A stretch of 64,000 nt of DNA from Cyclina sinensis (GCA_012932295.1 JAAONU010000011.1:42038352-42102351); one strand, 5' to 3'. Shown: positions 1 to 12,365, counted from the stretch's first letter. Made by a program: numbers and translations. Notes: a model not told the origin generated them from the letters alone.

Positions 1-209
1 GTTTGCCAGGTCTGTGGATATAGTACGGCGTCTATAGCTTTACAAGCCAAAAAATCCTAGTTTTCTTAAGTTAATTTCAAATTGAGAAACCAGATCTTTT
101 AACTTAACAATGCATATCAGTCCTGCTTCTTGACTGCTTCCTGAGATGAAACCATTATTTGTGCAAAAAATATTAAATGCGAATAGTAACTGGAGATCCT
201 CACTCATGT

Positions 210-273
210 TCGGACTCGAATCAACAACCTTCAGCGTCCTGCCACTTGAGAACTTTTTCTTCACTCAACCGCA
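210..273 (-). repeat. tRNA-like (Ser/Leu-type) SINE relic in unit A
   Basis: Read on the minus strand the stretch ends in a B-box-like 'gattcgagtcc', preceded by about 50 bases that begin with a degraded A-box ('ggttgagtgaag'). The sister copy at 51293-51358 keeps a better A-box ('tagtggttaag') and B-box ('agttcgaatcc'), the pattern of class II tRNAs (Ser/Leu). No cloverleaf can be folded well, so it is a relic of a tRNA-derived retroposon, not a gene. Confidence 0.45.
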
Positions 274-3260
274 AGTAAAATAATGATCCTTTCTTTGCAA
301 AGGTTTATGGTATAAGACAAAGCCTAACACTTTGATTATTTTTTATTATCAGCGTTTCAATGTATAAGGAACTTTCTGGTGCATAATTTTTGTTACTTCA
401 GCAAAATGGGGATAGATCTTTACAGCAGCAATTTTCAAAAACGTTTTTATTATCACATACAGTATTTGTGAATTGTTACGATTAAACTTGCGGAAAAAAA
501 CACTGAGTATGTTTAGATAGGTAGGTGAACTCGCTTCTATACGATAGTCAAAAGCTCGGATTTTTTGCACGTTTCGTCATATAATTCTTTCTGAACACTT
601 TTTCTTTGCCAAAATTTATATTTTAAAGCAGTTCCGCATAAATTTCTTTAAACAAAGAACTAGCATTTGTAACATCAAACGAGATTTCTTAATATTACGT
701 GGTTGTTTATGTGTCGTATTTGTTTCCACCTAAGTTCACAGTGCTTTTAACACTGGCTCATTTAGTCTTTCTTTTTGTAAGATTTACGACAATACTTCAG
801 TGGAGCTTGAATGCAGTAGCTATTTGAAAAGATCAATAAAGATAATGCTTTGTATTGTAGTTTAAGAGATTCAGTTTGTGGAGACTAGTTGGAGATTTTC
901 TAACACTGAAGTCTGAAATATAAAAATAAGAGAACACGGTTGATTACCCACAGAACAACTTTCTATCTGAGAACAAAAGAAACAGTAAAAAATGAGTTGT
1001 ACGTACCTGTTTTTCACAGTTTTTGAATATGTTTGTATAAAAGGTTGTATATTCTACTCCGCTTCACAGGGGTGATATCAAGTGCAGATATTCCTACAAT
1101 CGTGCATTTATACATGGATTACGATCGCTTTTTCAAATGTTTTATTTATATTGTAGGAAAAGGTGTAGGTTGACAAATACATGTACAATAGATTGTGTTT
1201 ATTATCGTAAAAGACTGACTTGTCTCAAGAAGGATATTTTTTTCAGAGTGTCCATTACGTCGGTCAATCCATAGATTATTATCACAATAGTTTTTGCCAT
1301 ATTTTCGCAGCTTAGGCTTTATATTAACACTGTGTTTTATGGTCATCTTGTGGTAATGTCAAACTTTACCGAGAAATGGTGAAAAGTCTATAAACTCTGT
1401 TATGTTTGGTTTCGTTTACATACTAGAACATGACTTGAATAACGTGCCAGCAAGTAGAATCTATATAACCTTTAAATACAGCCCGAAAGACTGTAAATCT
1501 AACATAAACAATTGCGTTTTGTTTGTCTGGTACAGTAATGTAATATAGAGAAAATTTGTTCTAGGTGTTGACTGAAATGTTCTAGGCGTTCTAAAGACTT
1601 TGGCTGTTATGCTAAAGTCTTTTATAACATTGGATTGATCGTGAAACAAAAGCTCTAAAAAGCCATTAGTTACGACATAGTTTGAGTAATGGAAGTAGGC
1701 CATGTTTCTAATGCTTAGATCGTTCACATTTGTAGATCGTTATGAGATAATTTTGAAAACAATGTAATTTCCAGTAGTGAACTGATTACGTGACTAACTC
1801 ATCAATGTCAAAAGTCTGGTAAACAGGGATGTCTCATGTCTAAAAAATATCAGTAAATATTCTCAGTTAATTCATCACACTATACTGGTTTAAAAACTAC
1901 AAACAATCCACTAGCAGGCAACATTGATACATGATAAACATTAAGGCTGTAGAAAATGTGTAAGACGGTGCCAGGCGTAATTTTTGCGTCTAAAAAGCTC
2001 AAGAAGAGGAAAAATAATCTAGCTCTTGTATCTAAATTACAAGCCATCCCCTCAACGGAAATTACTCTTTTAGCTATTTATTAAAATTAATGAAAACTGA
2101 AAAATTTTGACAAACTCGCACGTTAACGTGACAAATAATTTCGATCCTAATATATTTCACTAGACCGTGAATAATTATGTATTGCTAAATGTGAACGTTT
2201 TTGATTTTGTCAAACTGTGTTTTGTGAGACAGCGCTCTCCGCTTTCTTTAAATTATTGTTATTCATTCTTTTTACAGACTAGCTTCGCCTTATTTTAGAC
2301 ATCTGACAGACGTCAGTCGAACACGGCACTAAGACTTAATTTAAGCAATAAATGTTAAAAATATTATTTGAAAACGTCTATCGACATAATCAAACCGCAC
2401 GTACAACATTTATGTTTTACAGGCTAAGAGGATTGTTCTTTCTAGAATTCTGACCAATACACTAATGTTACGTAGAACTTACTGTTTCATATTATCATAC
2501 ATGAAATTTTAATTTTCTTCTTTATATATCACATCAGTAACTTTTTTTCAAAAATACCATATCTTTGTTAAAGATATTGTTATTGTTCGGAGAGGACTTC
2601 GGATAGCATCCAAAAAGTAAGTAAAATCATTTTTTTTAAAGTATCCATTGTTTAAATTAACTAGAGTCAGACAAAGCAAAAGGTTATGGCTTTCATTTTT
2701 AAAGCTGGCTCGATTCGCTATTTTATGTATAATGACCAAGTTCAATTTTTCGCTTGACGTTGGTCATTCAATAATGACAAATGTAGCCTTTGTTTTTTAC
2801 TATATAGTTTTTAAGAAATGTACATGCTCAATGCCACATCACATTTTACTGATTCAGGTAAGAAGTGACTCAAAAAATGTTAAGAGGTCAGCCAATGACC
2901 CTTCAACATCATATCAAAAATTAGGCATCGGTGGCCACAAAGATAAAAATAGCGCAAAGTTAGACAAAGGAGTCCTATCTGTTAGATTTCTTCTTCTTTC
3001 TTTCATAGTGCTATGTATTTGAGAAAATTAACCGTAATTGAAGACATTGACAATCATCGAAAGGCAACCCACCGGGCACAATACGGGACTTGAACGATAT
3101 TCGTCAGGTTCCAAACCCGGCTGGTGTTTTTGACGTCTGAATGGTACCAGCCACGTCCTTCAAATATAGTTGATGTTTCTTAGATTTTATTGTACTCGTC
3201 TTTTGCGTTCTTAAGACGCAACAAGGAGAATATATGTCAGATTTTAGCAAAAAGGTAACG

Positions 3261-3476
3261 ATTAAAGTCGAAGCTTACTTGTCATTTTCTGTGTCCTCCT
3301 TTACAAAACACTTCCTTAGAATAAACGGTCTGCCTAACGTGATACGCACAAATACCTGAAGGTAACTTACACATGTACGGTTCGGGCCCCATACGATCTT
3401 TGTATATTGTACGCAATACAAAATTTCAGTACGAAGAGTATCACCCGAAGATACCACACATTTCGGTCGAATATTG
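3261..3476. other. 216-bp segment present in unit A, missing from unit C
   Basis: Unit A reads 'ggtaacg' + 216 bases + 'tccgtttgac'; unit C reads 'ggtaacgtccgtttgac' directly (45773 onward). No target-site duplication or terminal repeat flanks the segment, so a deletion in C is more likely than an insertion in A. A 78-codon open frame (3373-3609) starts inside it but has no recognised domain. Confidence 0.8.
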
Positions 3477-5065
3477 TCCGTTTGACAAATGGACACCGGG
3501 AGTAGGTTGGCCACTACAAGAATTTGTCACCAGTTTCTTGCAGATTCATACCAATACTTGGGATACGGTGAAACCCTCCAATCTCCAAACACCCTCCGGC
3601 GACATTTAAGAATGTGACCTAGCCTTAAGATGTATCTTTTGCTTTTGCATATATCCTATAGCTTGTAATTTATACAGCAGAACATGCATGATGTAAATTG
3701 CGCATTGTCTTCTATTGATCGTTTAAGTGTACGTTTCAAGCAGCCTGGGACAAGGTCTTTGTAATAAGGAAGTTCAGCTGTCTTTTTCTTCCTTGTTTTG
3801 CTTTTGATTGATATTACAGAGTATCATTTTGCAAGGAAAGTTTCAAACTCACGATTGTGGGCGTTGTGCCCGAGCTGCATTTATTGTAGGAAAACAGAGA
3901 TCAGCTACTGAAAAGTGAAATCGAAACGAGTTAAATGTTGTTCTTACAATATGTTTTAGAGAGTTTCTTAGAAAAATTTCGTAGTCAAATCTTGAAAAGG
4001 ATTGTAAGCTGGTGTATCCATTTGCGATGGTATCCTTTATGCATTGGTGAAATACATTAGACGAAGTAAGGACAAATTCCTAATGAAAATTTTTTTTATT
4101 CACAAAAATGGAAAAATGTAATCATGAAATGCTGAACAATTATACCATTTTATCAATATTCATAGACATTAATTGCTTGTGCATTGACGGTATTTTGTTC
4201 CAGATTCAGCTTAGCAATTTGCTAAAAAACAGTGGCCATTTGTAAAGAATCGAAGATGATAGAAATGAAATTTAAAACAAGTATCGAATCGTTAAGTATA
4301 TATTATAATTATTTCATTAGATGGGGGCTTCGTTAAAGTTAACCATAAATATTTAGATTAGCATGCGTTGTCTTTTATGGATATATACAAGTAGAACTTT
4401 TCGGTATGCTTTTCCCTAAAATGACGAATATTCGCCCAGTTAAGAAATGTGTTTTAAAAATTTCTAAAAAAATTATTAACAATCTAACAACTGGAAAGGT
4501 TCCATTTGGATTTGTAAACTAATGATTGCTTATCGTATACTAGGTTAGAATAAGAGAAACTGATGCGGTACGGTTAAAACTAATCGTCATTAAGATAACC
4601 ATGTCCGACACATTACGTTCCTCGATACATTGTAATGATAACAGAACCATAGCTAAAGACACGGGTATTTATTTTTTATGTACGATTTGTGTAATAAAAG
4701 TGTGTTAAACAGATTTTGAAACACATATACGCTAGAAAATGTAGCACTTTACGCTTGCGACTTTTCAACCTGGAAATTGATTTTTGAAGAAAGTGTTAGT
4801 TAAGCTGGTACAACTGCCAGCAAAGACGCCAAACACTTGACTTGGCTTTACTTAAAATAACTTGCTAAATCCAGACATAGGGTGAATTACTTTAACTTTA
4901 ATGCATTTGGTTTGCATTACTTGCCAAAACTGAGCATTTAGTGTGCATTACAATTCCTGTTCTTTTCAAAATAATTAACCTTTAAGAAAGTAAAGCATCA
5001 AATTAAGCATTAATTTTCTTCAAGTGAAACTGAGTCATACATTTTCAGTAGAAAAATATATTGTT

Positions 5066-5105
5066 TTGTATTGTATTGTATTGTATTGTATTGTATTGTA
5101 TTGTA
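5066..5105. repeat. (TTGTA)8 microsatellite
   Basis: Eight uninterrupted TTGTA units. The equivalent place in unit C (around 47355) has only 'ttgtagtgtatta', so the array expanded in A or collapsed in C after the duplication. Confidence 0.95.
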
Positions 5106-5535
5106 TTGTGTCTAATACAACATTAAACATTTTAGATGATATACAGACAGAAAGTGTGTTTAGTGATACTTACGTCAAGCCAAATCAATACTGGAAATGT
5201 TTGGTATTTCACAGAGAAAATCAAAGTTATGACCGGTTGTCAGGATGGAAATTTTAATTAAATGAAATCGATTCTTTAAATAGCTATTTCGCATTTCCCT
5301 TAAGAAGCCTAAATAATCTGGCATAATGTCTTAAAATTAGTATCAATAAATTAGACAATAAGACTTATTTACTGTATCTTTGAATTTCCATCCTCACTGA
5401 TTCTGATTTAGACTTTGTCATGTGAATATATAATTGTGGAACCAATTAAGAAATTCATCCTACCAATTTCATAAATATTCAGCGTTACTTGCAAAAGTAA
5501 GATATATAGAACTAACAGGATTTACATAATTCATG

Positions 5536-6445
5536 GTCTCTGTGAAGATAGCAGGGTTGCAGATGTTGAGCAACGCCTGAAATCTACAAAAACGCCGCCC
5601 CATTGGGCGTTGCCAACCTAAAGCGGCAACCCCCATCCAGTTACATATTGGTTAAATTTTTCACTAATTTGTTCTTGTATTATTTCGACACTTCAATACT
5701 TACCTGAGTAAACTTTACGCTTTCACGAAGTTTTTACCATTTTTTAATCAGATACAAGTTATAAGACATAAACAGCATTAAAACTGGTCGACAGACAGGC
5801 CACGTGGACAATCATCCGGTTTATAAGTTCTGCTACAACAGTTACTGTTATTTGTTTATGTCATCTGCTGAATTGCAGGATGTGATAAAAGTTTGAGTTC
5901 AAGCAAAGTTCTTGCAAGCATCCCTTCAATTTTGCACTTATTTTCATTTTACTCATTTACAGCACCCGAAACAAGACAAATGCATGAAATCACACCAAGC
6001 AAACATTCTTGTAGCGAACAGGAACATGATATTTAGAATGCAAGTCTGAGGCACCTCGCTGTCAGTATCCAGTCAATTATGTTCATATGCAACTTAAACG
6101 TGAGCCGAAAGAATGTTAATCATTTGAAAAAACACACACACCTGGGTAACAAATGCCGGAACACTGCATTCAGGACTTGAACTGTGTGATAGTCAGCAAC
6201 AAATGAACAAAATTGTGTGAATCATAATGCAGAAATCGAATAAAGTTATACTTACAGTAACAGTAGAAATTATATAGATCTATCCCGTATTCCTTTCAAA
6301 TTTAATAGCATTTCTTTCCAACAAAGTATATATATTCATTACAAATTTTGAAAATATAAACAGAAGAGAACCTATTATATGCATTTAATTTTATATCAAA
6401 GTAATACCAATAATCAACAGTTCCTTGATCAGCGACAAACGGACT
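5536..6445. other. Unit A breakpoint and unannotated sequence
   Basis: The duplication ends at 5535. The next 100 bases are locally GC-rich, with inverted motifs ('aacgccgcccca', 'ttgggcgttgcc', 'agcggcaaccccc') that could fold into a hairpin, possibly the end of an unidentified mobile element. Beyond about 5640 the sequence is AT-rich and nothing recognisable is seen. Confidence 0.4.
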
Positions 6446-6600
6446 GTGTCTTATAATCTTACCGCCAGATCAAATAGCGGTGTCTTATGATCTTGTCAAC
6501 AGAGAGCCATATCGCACTGATTTCGGGTCATCAAGTGGCGGTGCCTTATGATCTTATCAACAGAGACCCATAAATCGCTGTATTCATGCCTTCTTCCGTA
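6446..6600. repeat. Short tandem repeat, about 61-bp period
   Basis: The motif 'gtgtcttatgatctt' recurs at 6446, 6480 and 6541, the last two followed by '(g/a)tcaacagaga(g/c)ccata'. The two full units are 61 bases apart; the first is truncated. Confidence 0.7.
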
Positions 6601-6704
6601 TGGTAGATTCCACTGAACTAAGAGTTTTCGGTTTCTTCTGATTTTATCGGCATTTGCTTGGTATGTAATATACATGAAAAAAGGAACGTCACTGGTGCAT
6701 GTAA

Positions 6705-7265
6705 ATTTTTAGATATTATTTAAATTGCTTTTGCATCATTTAGACTATATATTGGGCTTGAAATACATCCAAATTATCATATTATATAATAAGTAGAACC
6801 AAGACCACAGTAATGATTTGAAGTTAAGGCAGAAAACGCTAAAATAGCCGTAAATATAAAATCAGATCGATAGAAGCGTAATTCATTGGTTAATCAATCA
6901 TTAAGACTTCGAGGATATCATTTTCATTCCATGTGCACCATTTAGTTTACAAGCATGTAACCACACAAAAAAATCGAAATTTGCCGTGAATTTAACCACA
7001 GATTTGATAGTAGCGAATTTCTTTACTTCTTTAAACATTTGCGATTCAAGATATTATTTAGTTTCTTTTTGCGTCATTTAGAGAATATATTGGGCTTTTA
7101 ATACATGCAAATTATTGTAAGATATAATAAGTAGAACTAATACCATAGTGATGATTTGATTCATTTGACCATAAATTCATTGCATTTCTACGCTTAAGAA
7201 ATTATTTTTATTTTTCTGCATCATTTAGACAATAGATAAGACTTTAAGTACATGTAAATTAACAG
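6705..7265. repeat. Three diverged copies of a ~110-bp repeat
   Basis: A block containing 'catcatttagactatatattgggctt' type sequence followed by 'ataataagtagaac' is at about 6710-6822 and again at about 7048-7165; a third, more degraded copy begins near 7195 ('catcatttagacaatagat'). The spacing is irregular. No coding potential is seen. Confidence 0.65.
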
Positions 7266-7389
7266 AGGAAATATGCTCCTGTCAGACACTATGGCTCATG
7301 CATAGTTCCAATCTGTACGGGGATCTGTAGTAGGGTCAAGTTGCTACACTATCCTAGATATTCAAGCCCCTAGCTCTACCCAAAGATAA

Positions 7390-7665
7390 TATAAGCATGT
7401 TCTTCTCTGTCTTATTGCTTTCAAACTATCAATTATGCATTTTATCAATATCTGCAACTTATTTATTTACCACCGGGTACTTCTTTCTTTCTTTCTTTCT
7501 TTCTTCCTTTCTTTCTTTCTCTCTATCTCTCTTCTTCTTTCGGCGAGACAAGGGGAAAAATAAATACCTAAAGTCAAGAAATAAGTAATATCAGCATGTT
7601 CTTTCCTGTCTTATTACTTTCATATTATCAATTATGCATTTTCTAAATCTCTGCAATTTATTTTT
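7390..7665. repeat. Direct repeat pair flanking a (CTTT)n microsatellite
   Basis: About 90 bases beginning 'aagcatgttcttctctgtc' (7393) recur at about 7590 ('cagcatgttctttcctgtc'), both containing 'tatcaattatgcatttt'. Between them, 7481-7540 is a pyrimidine tract dominated by CTTT units with CTCT interruptions. Confidence 0.75.
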
Positions 7666-7804
7666 ATAAAGACTCTTTTCTTCTTCTATTATTTCTAATA
7701 AAGACAAAATAATTCTTTTCTTAATACTTTATTACAGATTTTCTTTCTATTTCTCTTACTCTATATAAATTGCTAATACTTTAAATTTAAATCATTGCCC
7801 CAGG

Positions 7805-7925
7805 TAACTTATTGATTTCAAGCGTGTTTTATGACCCGTGTCCATGGTAACCAGCGGGTGGCTTATCGATTGCCACGTGTTTTATGACCGTCATTAGCCG
7901 GTCTCCATGGTTACCAACGGGTAGA
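7805..7925. repeat. Two-copy ~60-bp tandem repeat
   Basis: 'cgtgttttatgacc' followed by '(g)tctccatggt(t/a)acca(a/g)cgggt' occurs twice in succession (from about 7823 and 7877). The downstream bases to 8270 hold no recognised feature apart from a short CpG-rich patch at 8183-8210. Confidence 0.6.
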
Positions 7926-8271
7926 TGTGATTTTAAAAGAGAAAAGTTTGACTTTTAAGAAATAAAAAAAAATTAAGTTAAAATATAATTTGATTGTTTC
8001 CTTTCTTTATATGTTTATTATAATTAATGAAAAAGATAATAACACGATTTTATAATGAGACTTTGAATAAAAATGCTCTTAATATAAAAATTTATTATTC
8101 TAACACTATATGCAATTCGATGACAATAAACAAAGAAGAAATTGAGCGTGATATATCATATACAGTAAAGCACTCAGAACACAAGCGCGCGCCCGCTGAC
8201 GTCACTGCGAATGCCACTGTTAAATAGTGCACACATTTGCACCCCTTATAAATATACGTACGTGTAAGAAT

Positions 8272-8447
8272 GGAAATAGATTTTTAAATTTTCGTGATCT
8301 ACCGTGGTATATATCACGGATTCTCGTTCATATGCGTAATTATTTAATCACTCAGGCCTACGGCCTTCGTGATTAAATTACTACGTATATGAACTCGATA
8401 CCGTGATATATCAGACGGTATATCACTCAAACTTAAAATCTATTTCC
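8272..8447. mobile_element. Palindromic (foldback) MITE, 176 bp
   Basis: The left end 'ggaaatagatttttaaattt' is the imperfect reverse complement of the right end 'aaacttaaaatctatttcc', and the complementarity continues inward through 'accgtg(g)tatatatcacgg', 'gttcatatgcgtaat' and 'atttaatcac' to a loop at about 8357-8372. The whole element is therefore one long hairpin. It encodes nothing; such elements are non-autonomous and need a transposase in trans. No clear target-site duplication was found. Confidence 0.85.
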
Positions 8448-8489
8448 TAAATATAACATTATATTTGTTTTATATGAAATAAGAATTAA

Positions 8490-9695
8490 AAAGGGCTAAC
8501 ATCGGCCGGCGGTCAACGGCGAACGCGGGCAGCTGGAAGGATTTTTAGGGGCGAGTTTTAAAGGTCTCACTAAGGGTAGTCTAACGACACTTAAATCACT
8601 GTCCTAGCCCGTCGGGAAGCCAAGCTACAAGGCCCCAACGAAAGCAATTTTAAAACTTTGACTAGTCATAGCCGACGAATGGGGTAAGCTAGAAAAATGT
8701 TCTTGGGCACGTTAGAAAAAGCTGGCCGAATCCTATCTAACGATGAGAAGAACACAGTTCCTTCCCAACGGTGTAGGATTTCCGACGGCCGTCGGCAAGC
8801 TGAATGTGCTGGAAAGTCATACTTGATAGCGTTCGCTAGCTATTAACAAAAACTTTCCAATGATACCAAGATCTGCCTCCTAGCTTGACAGATAGTTTTG
8901 CCACGGCGTGCACATGGCTGTGTTTTTGCTGGCAAACGCGGCGGATTGACGCTCTTGACCCCTGACACTGGTTTTTCTTAAATTGTCGCCAGAAACAGGC
9001 CAACAAAACACTCAAATTTGGCCTGCGTATTTATTAATAATAATTATCGATGGCTGCACTTTTCTAAAATTACAAGGTAATTCTAACTAAACAATCCGGG
9101 GAAAAGCAAACGGAGCGGATAGACAGCGTGTTTCACTCTGACACTGATTGATTTTTCTTAAATGAAATCTTTGTTTGTTGAAATATTTCGGCACAATTGC
9201 AGGTAATGCTTGTAATAGTCTACGCTACATATTGTTAGTCTTTTTTTGAAAGAAAAAGAACCTATAATAAAAATAGTTTTACATCCAGGCGGTTGACGAG
9301 TGGTGTCAAGGTTTATGTTTCTTAGTTCTCCCTTTGTTTTTCCTTCTTCTTTCTTTCCATTGAATTGAAATTTAATATACTTCATAACAGATACATTTTG
9401 TGATACTTGTGCAAGTTTCATTAAAATATCTTAGCCGAAAGTGGAGACATTGAAGAAAATGCATGCCCGGCGTGCGTCAAATGTGACACTTCCCCGCCGT
9501 CAGTACGCGGTTGACCACAAACATTTTTTTTTCTTAAATTGTTGCCGGAAACAGGCCGACAGAAGGCTGAAATCTGGCCCGCATTTTTATTTGTAATTGT
9601 TCCCGATGCCTGTATTTCAATTTTGTAATTTCTAACCTTATAACCCGGGAAAGGCAAGAGCAGCGGATATACGGGCGTCTCGCCGCGATACTTTA
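8490..9695. repeat. Unidentified GC-rich dispersed element with internal ~556-bp repeat
   Basis: Base composition changes abruptly from AT-rich flanks to a GC-rich, CpG-rich block. A portion is duplicated: 'cttaaattgtcgccagaaac' near 8977 matches 'cttaaattgttgccggaaac' near 9533, and the sequence after each copy ('gcggatagacagcgtg' near 9115, 'gcggatatacgggcgt' near 9662) also corresponds. No reverse transcriptase, transposase, rRNA or snRNA was recognised. It may be a non-autonomous transposon or a satellite fragment. Confidence 0.55.
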
Positions 9696-11394
9696 TTATA
9701 CAGCTGACGTCATATTTAACCCAAATATTACCAGTAAAAATGAGTTTCTTCGGTATGTTTATTTGTGACTTACAATAATTATATTTTTAACTTACAAAAA
9801 TGAAAGTTTAACTTACATTAACTATATGTTTGACTTTAAAGAATGATACTTTAACTAAGAAATATGTTTCTGCCTCGAACTTTCAAGTATTTTTATATAC
9901 TGTATTTGTACTATTGATTACATGAATAATCTTGCTTGATTTTTATTTAGCTATGCTGTTACTATCATGCATTCTGGTTCACAATAAAATTGATTGTTGT
10001 TGTTATTATATAATAGTTTTATTGCATGAATTTGATATTTGCATTAGTTTAAAACTCATTTTTTTTCTTTTTCTTCTAAGTATGACAACATACATTTTAG
10101 TTTTGAAGTTTGACTTATTTCAATAACATAAAAAAATACCTGTTAACATATTTAGTTCAACAAGATTAATAATAAAGAATGAAGTTACATTCAGGCAAAA
10201 AGCATATAAACCTTTATTGTACATGATGTGTTTGTAGCAAACATGTAATAACCTTGAACGTGTTCAGCGCTAGAGGTAAGATATGTGAATAATAATAGCT
10301 GTCATTAATCATGTATACATACCTATCTAGTGCAGTAAATTTATTGGAACTGATGCCTGTAAGCCTGGTCTAGTCGACTTATCTTTATTTATATAAATCC
10401 GACAAGAATATTCTTTCTTTAACACTGCTGAATGAAATATATAATTATCTACATTATTACAATGTCTAAACACTTAGAAGGCTTTCGTTGACACAATTTA
10501 AATGATGTGTGTTATTAGTTGCGTTGATGCTAAAAGAAGCAGTGTGTATTTGGACAATGGTAATCCTACACATATGTAAGATGAATGTCTATATGAATAG
10601 GGGTGTGTAAGTTGCGGAGAAATGGGTGGAAAACCCGTGCCAGACACTATTTGTAAGTTAGATGTTGATTCATCCTGAGACTTCTGAAAGAGAGAGCCAT
10701 TATCATGAATGTCTGATGCGTGGCATACAGGCATTAATATGCATAACTGTCATGGGTTAGACATTAACTGCTGCACTGTTCATATTGAAGAGTTATAATT
10801 CCGCTGCTGTTGTCTTCATTTAAACAATTATACTATTGAATTATTATAAAAATACGTACAATCGAACACTGAAGCTGTGTTGTTCCCTACCTTTACACAT
10901 GAGAGGCAGGTATTAAATCAGTGAGTAATCTTACAAAGCCGCGAGGTAAAAAAATAGTGAGGTATTTTTTAAGAGATTGTTAAACTTTATTACCTATCGA
11001 GCATCTAGCCTATAATGTTATTGATAAACTTGGTTGTAGGAACGGTCCTTTATTAAAACAGTAAAAATTTTACATCCAGTCTATTCAGGTGATTCTGCAC
11101 ACATGGCCGTCATATTTATTCGTAAATTGACCCAGAATGCCTGGAATAGTTCGGTGCATATGTATAAGTTGTCATACCTTTTCATGAATTAAAAAGAAAA
11201 AAGACCTGATGGTACCAGGATAGCTATGAGATTTTAGAATGTCTTCTTTCACAAATTAATATTTTACTGCTTCTTTCAAAATTCAATCTTGTTAAAAAGG
11301 GAGTTTAGTTTATGTAAGTAAAAATTAAAGCATTAAACATTGTCTTGAAAATACGATGATTGTACATTTGACATGTATACAGCTGACTCCTACT
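9696..11394. other. AT-rich stretch without recognised features
   Basis: No exon, tRNA or clear repeat was found. Short open frames (for example 9932-10126 and 10498-10734) have low-complexity or unremarkable translations and no supporting splice context. Confidence 0.5.
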
Positions 11395-11810
11395 ATTCTT
11401 AGATGATGTTCACTTAACTGTCTTTGTAGGATAATTATCAAGTGCAACAGTGAACATTATCAGGCTTTTGCAATTTGATTATTTTTGGCATAGTTATTGT
11501 CATTTGTTAAATTTTACTTAATAATGCTTCTGTGCATAACTCCTACAATTCGCCTATGATGTTCACTAAACTTTCATAGGATGATTATTATCAAGCGTCA
11601 CCGTGCATATTATCAGGCTTTTGCAATTCGGTTATTTCTGGCAAAGCTGTTGCCCTTTGTTAAATTTTAATTAATATCGCTTCTACATTTCTCAAGCAAT
11701 TTTCACCATTCCTCACACAGTCATCATCAAATGCCGCAGCGCATAATTAGGCTTTTGCAATCCAATCACTTTTGACGGAGTTGTTTAATTTTAATTTAGT
11801 TTGCTGTGAA
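11395..11810. repeat. Diverged tandem repeat, ~135-153 bp period, three copies
   Basis: The core 'caggcttttgcaatt' occurs at 11461, 11614 and (as 'taggcttttgcaatc') 11748. Each copy is preceded by a 'atcaag(t/c)gy(a/c)' segment and followed by a variant of 'tttgttaaattttaattaat'. Copies differ substantially, so the array is old. Confidence 0.8.
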
Positions 11811-12077
11811 ACGATTATTAACTTTATAGTATAACTGGACATGTGTCCCATAGGACACGGATGCCCCGCACGATGTCCTTTAAGTTGGCAAATATTAGCG
11901 TTACCTTTTTAGGGTGTATATATGTAAGTTATAAGGCAATGCTATCATGCATTATTGAATTGTGGCCAAGTATGAACGTGTTGAGTACTGAAAAGAAGAT
12001 AATCATGTAAGTTATGTTATGGGTTTTGAATACAAGGTGCATGTAAAAAGAAAAGGTAATAGTGTAGTACTTACACA

Positions 12078-12097
12078 TACTTATCAATTGATAAGTA
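12078..12097. other. Perfect 20-bp palindrome
   Basis: 'tacttatcaattgataagta' equals its own reverse complement. No known regulatory role can be assigned from sequence alone. Confidence 0.6.
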
Positions 12098-12365
12098 GTT
12101 TACTCTGGGTAAAGCTATATCAAATTCTGTGTAAAAAGTTGCCCTGTATGTAACCTCAGTGTTGTTATATTCTTCTGGTCCTTGGGGTTCAGTGATTCCA
12201 ATACTTTTAGTGTTGAGGACTCTCATGAACAGACTCAATAAAACCATGTCTGCGATTTTCAAATATTGGTTTTGTTTTCATTGCTCTCGAGGGATCTCCC
12301 TATTCCAGAATTATTTTACTTCATGTGTTAGCAGGTATCAGCACAGGATTTTCATGTAATTATGG

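Larger units (their letters stand above)
1..5535 (+). repeat. Segmental duplication unit A (left part, cut by the window edge)
   Basis: This block is repeated almost base for base, in the same orientation, at 42515-47800. The two copies differ by scattered substitutions and a few indels. Homology stops sharply after 'cataattcatg': here the next bases are 'gtctctgtgaag', in the other copy 'tactagtctaaa'. A more diverged version of the first 3.2 kb is at 51079-54170. No conserved protein-coding exon was recognised in it; short open frames are not preserved between copies in a way that suggests selection. The unit start lies at or just before base 1, so the copy may extend beyond the window. Confidence 0.93.

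Noticed and set aside
1146..1727. Pair of minus-strand frames conserved between units A and C
   Set aside because: DNA identity between the copies explains the conservation; substitutions are not visibly biased to synonymous sites, and no domain is recognised.
2648..3022. 124-codon plus-strand frame in unit A (partly kept in unit C)
   Set aside because: The C copy (45166-45417) is shortened by a frame change, the sequence has no known domain, and the apparent 'caggtaag' donor lacks partner exons.
3373..3609. 78-codon frame MYGSGPIRS...
   Set aside because: Half of it is missing in unit C, there is no domain, and the frame lies across a deletion breakpoint.
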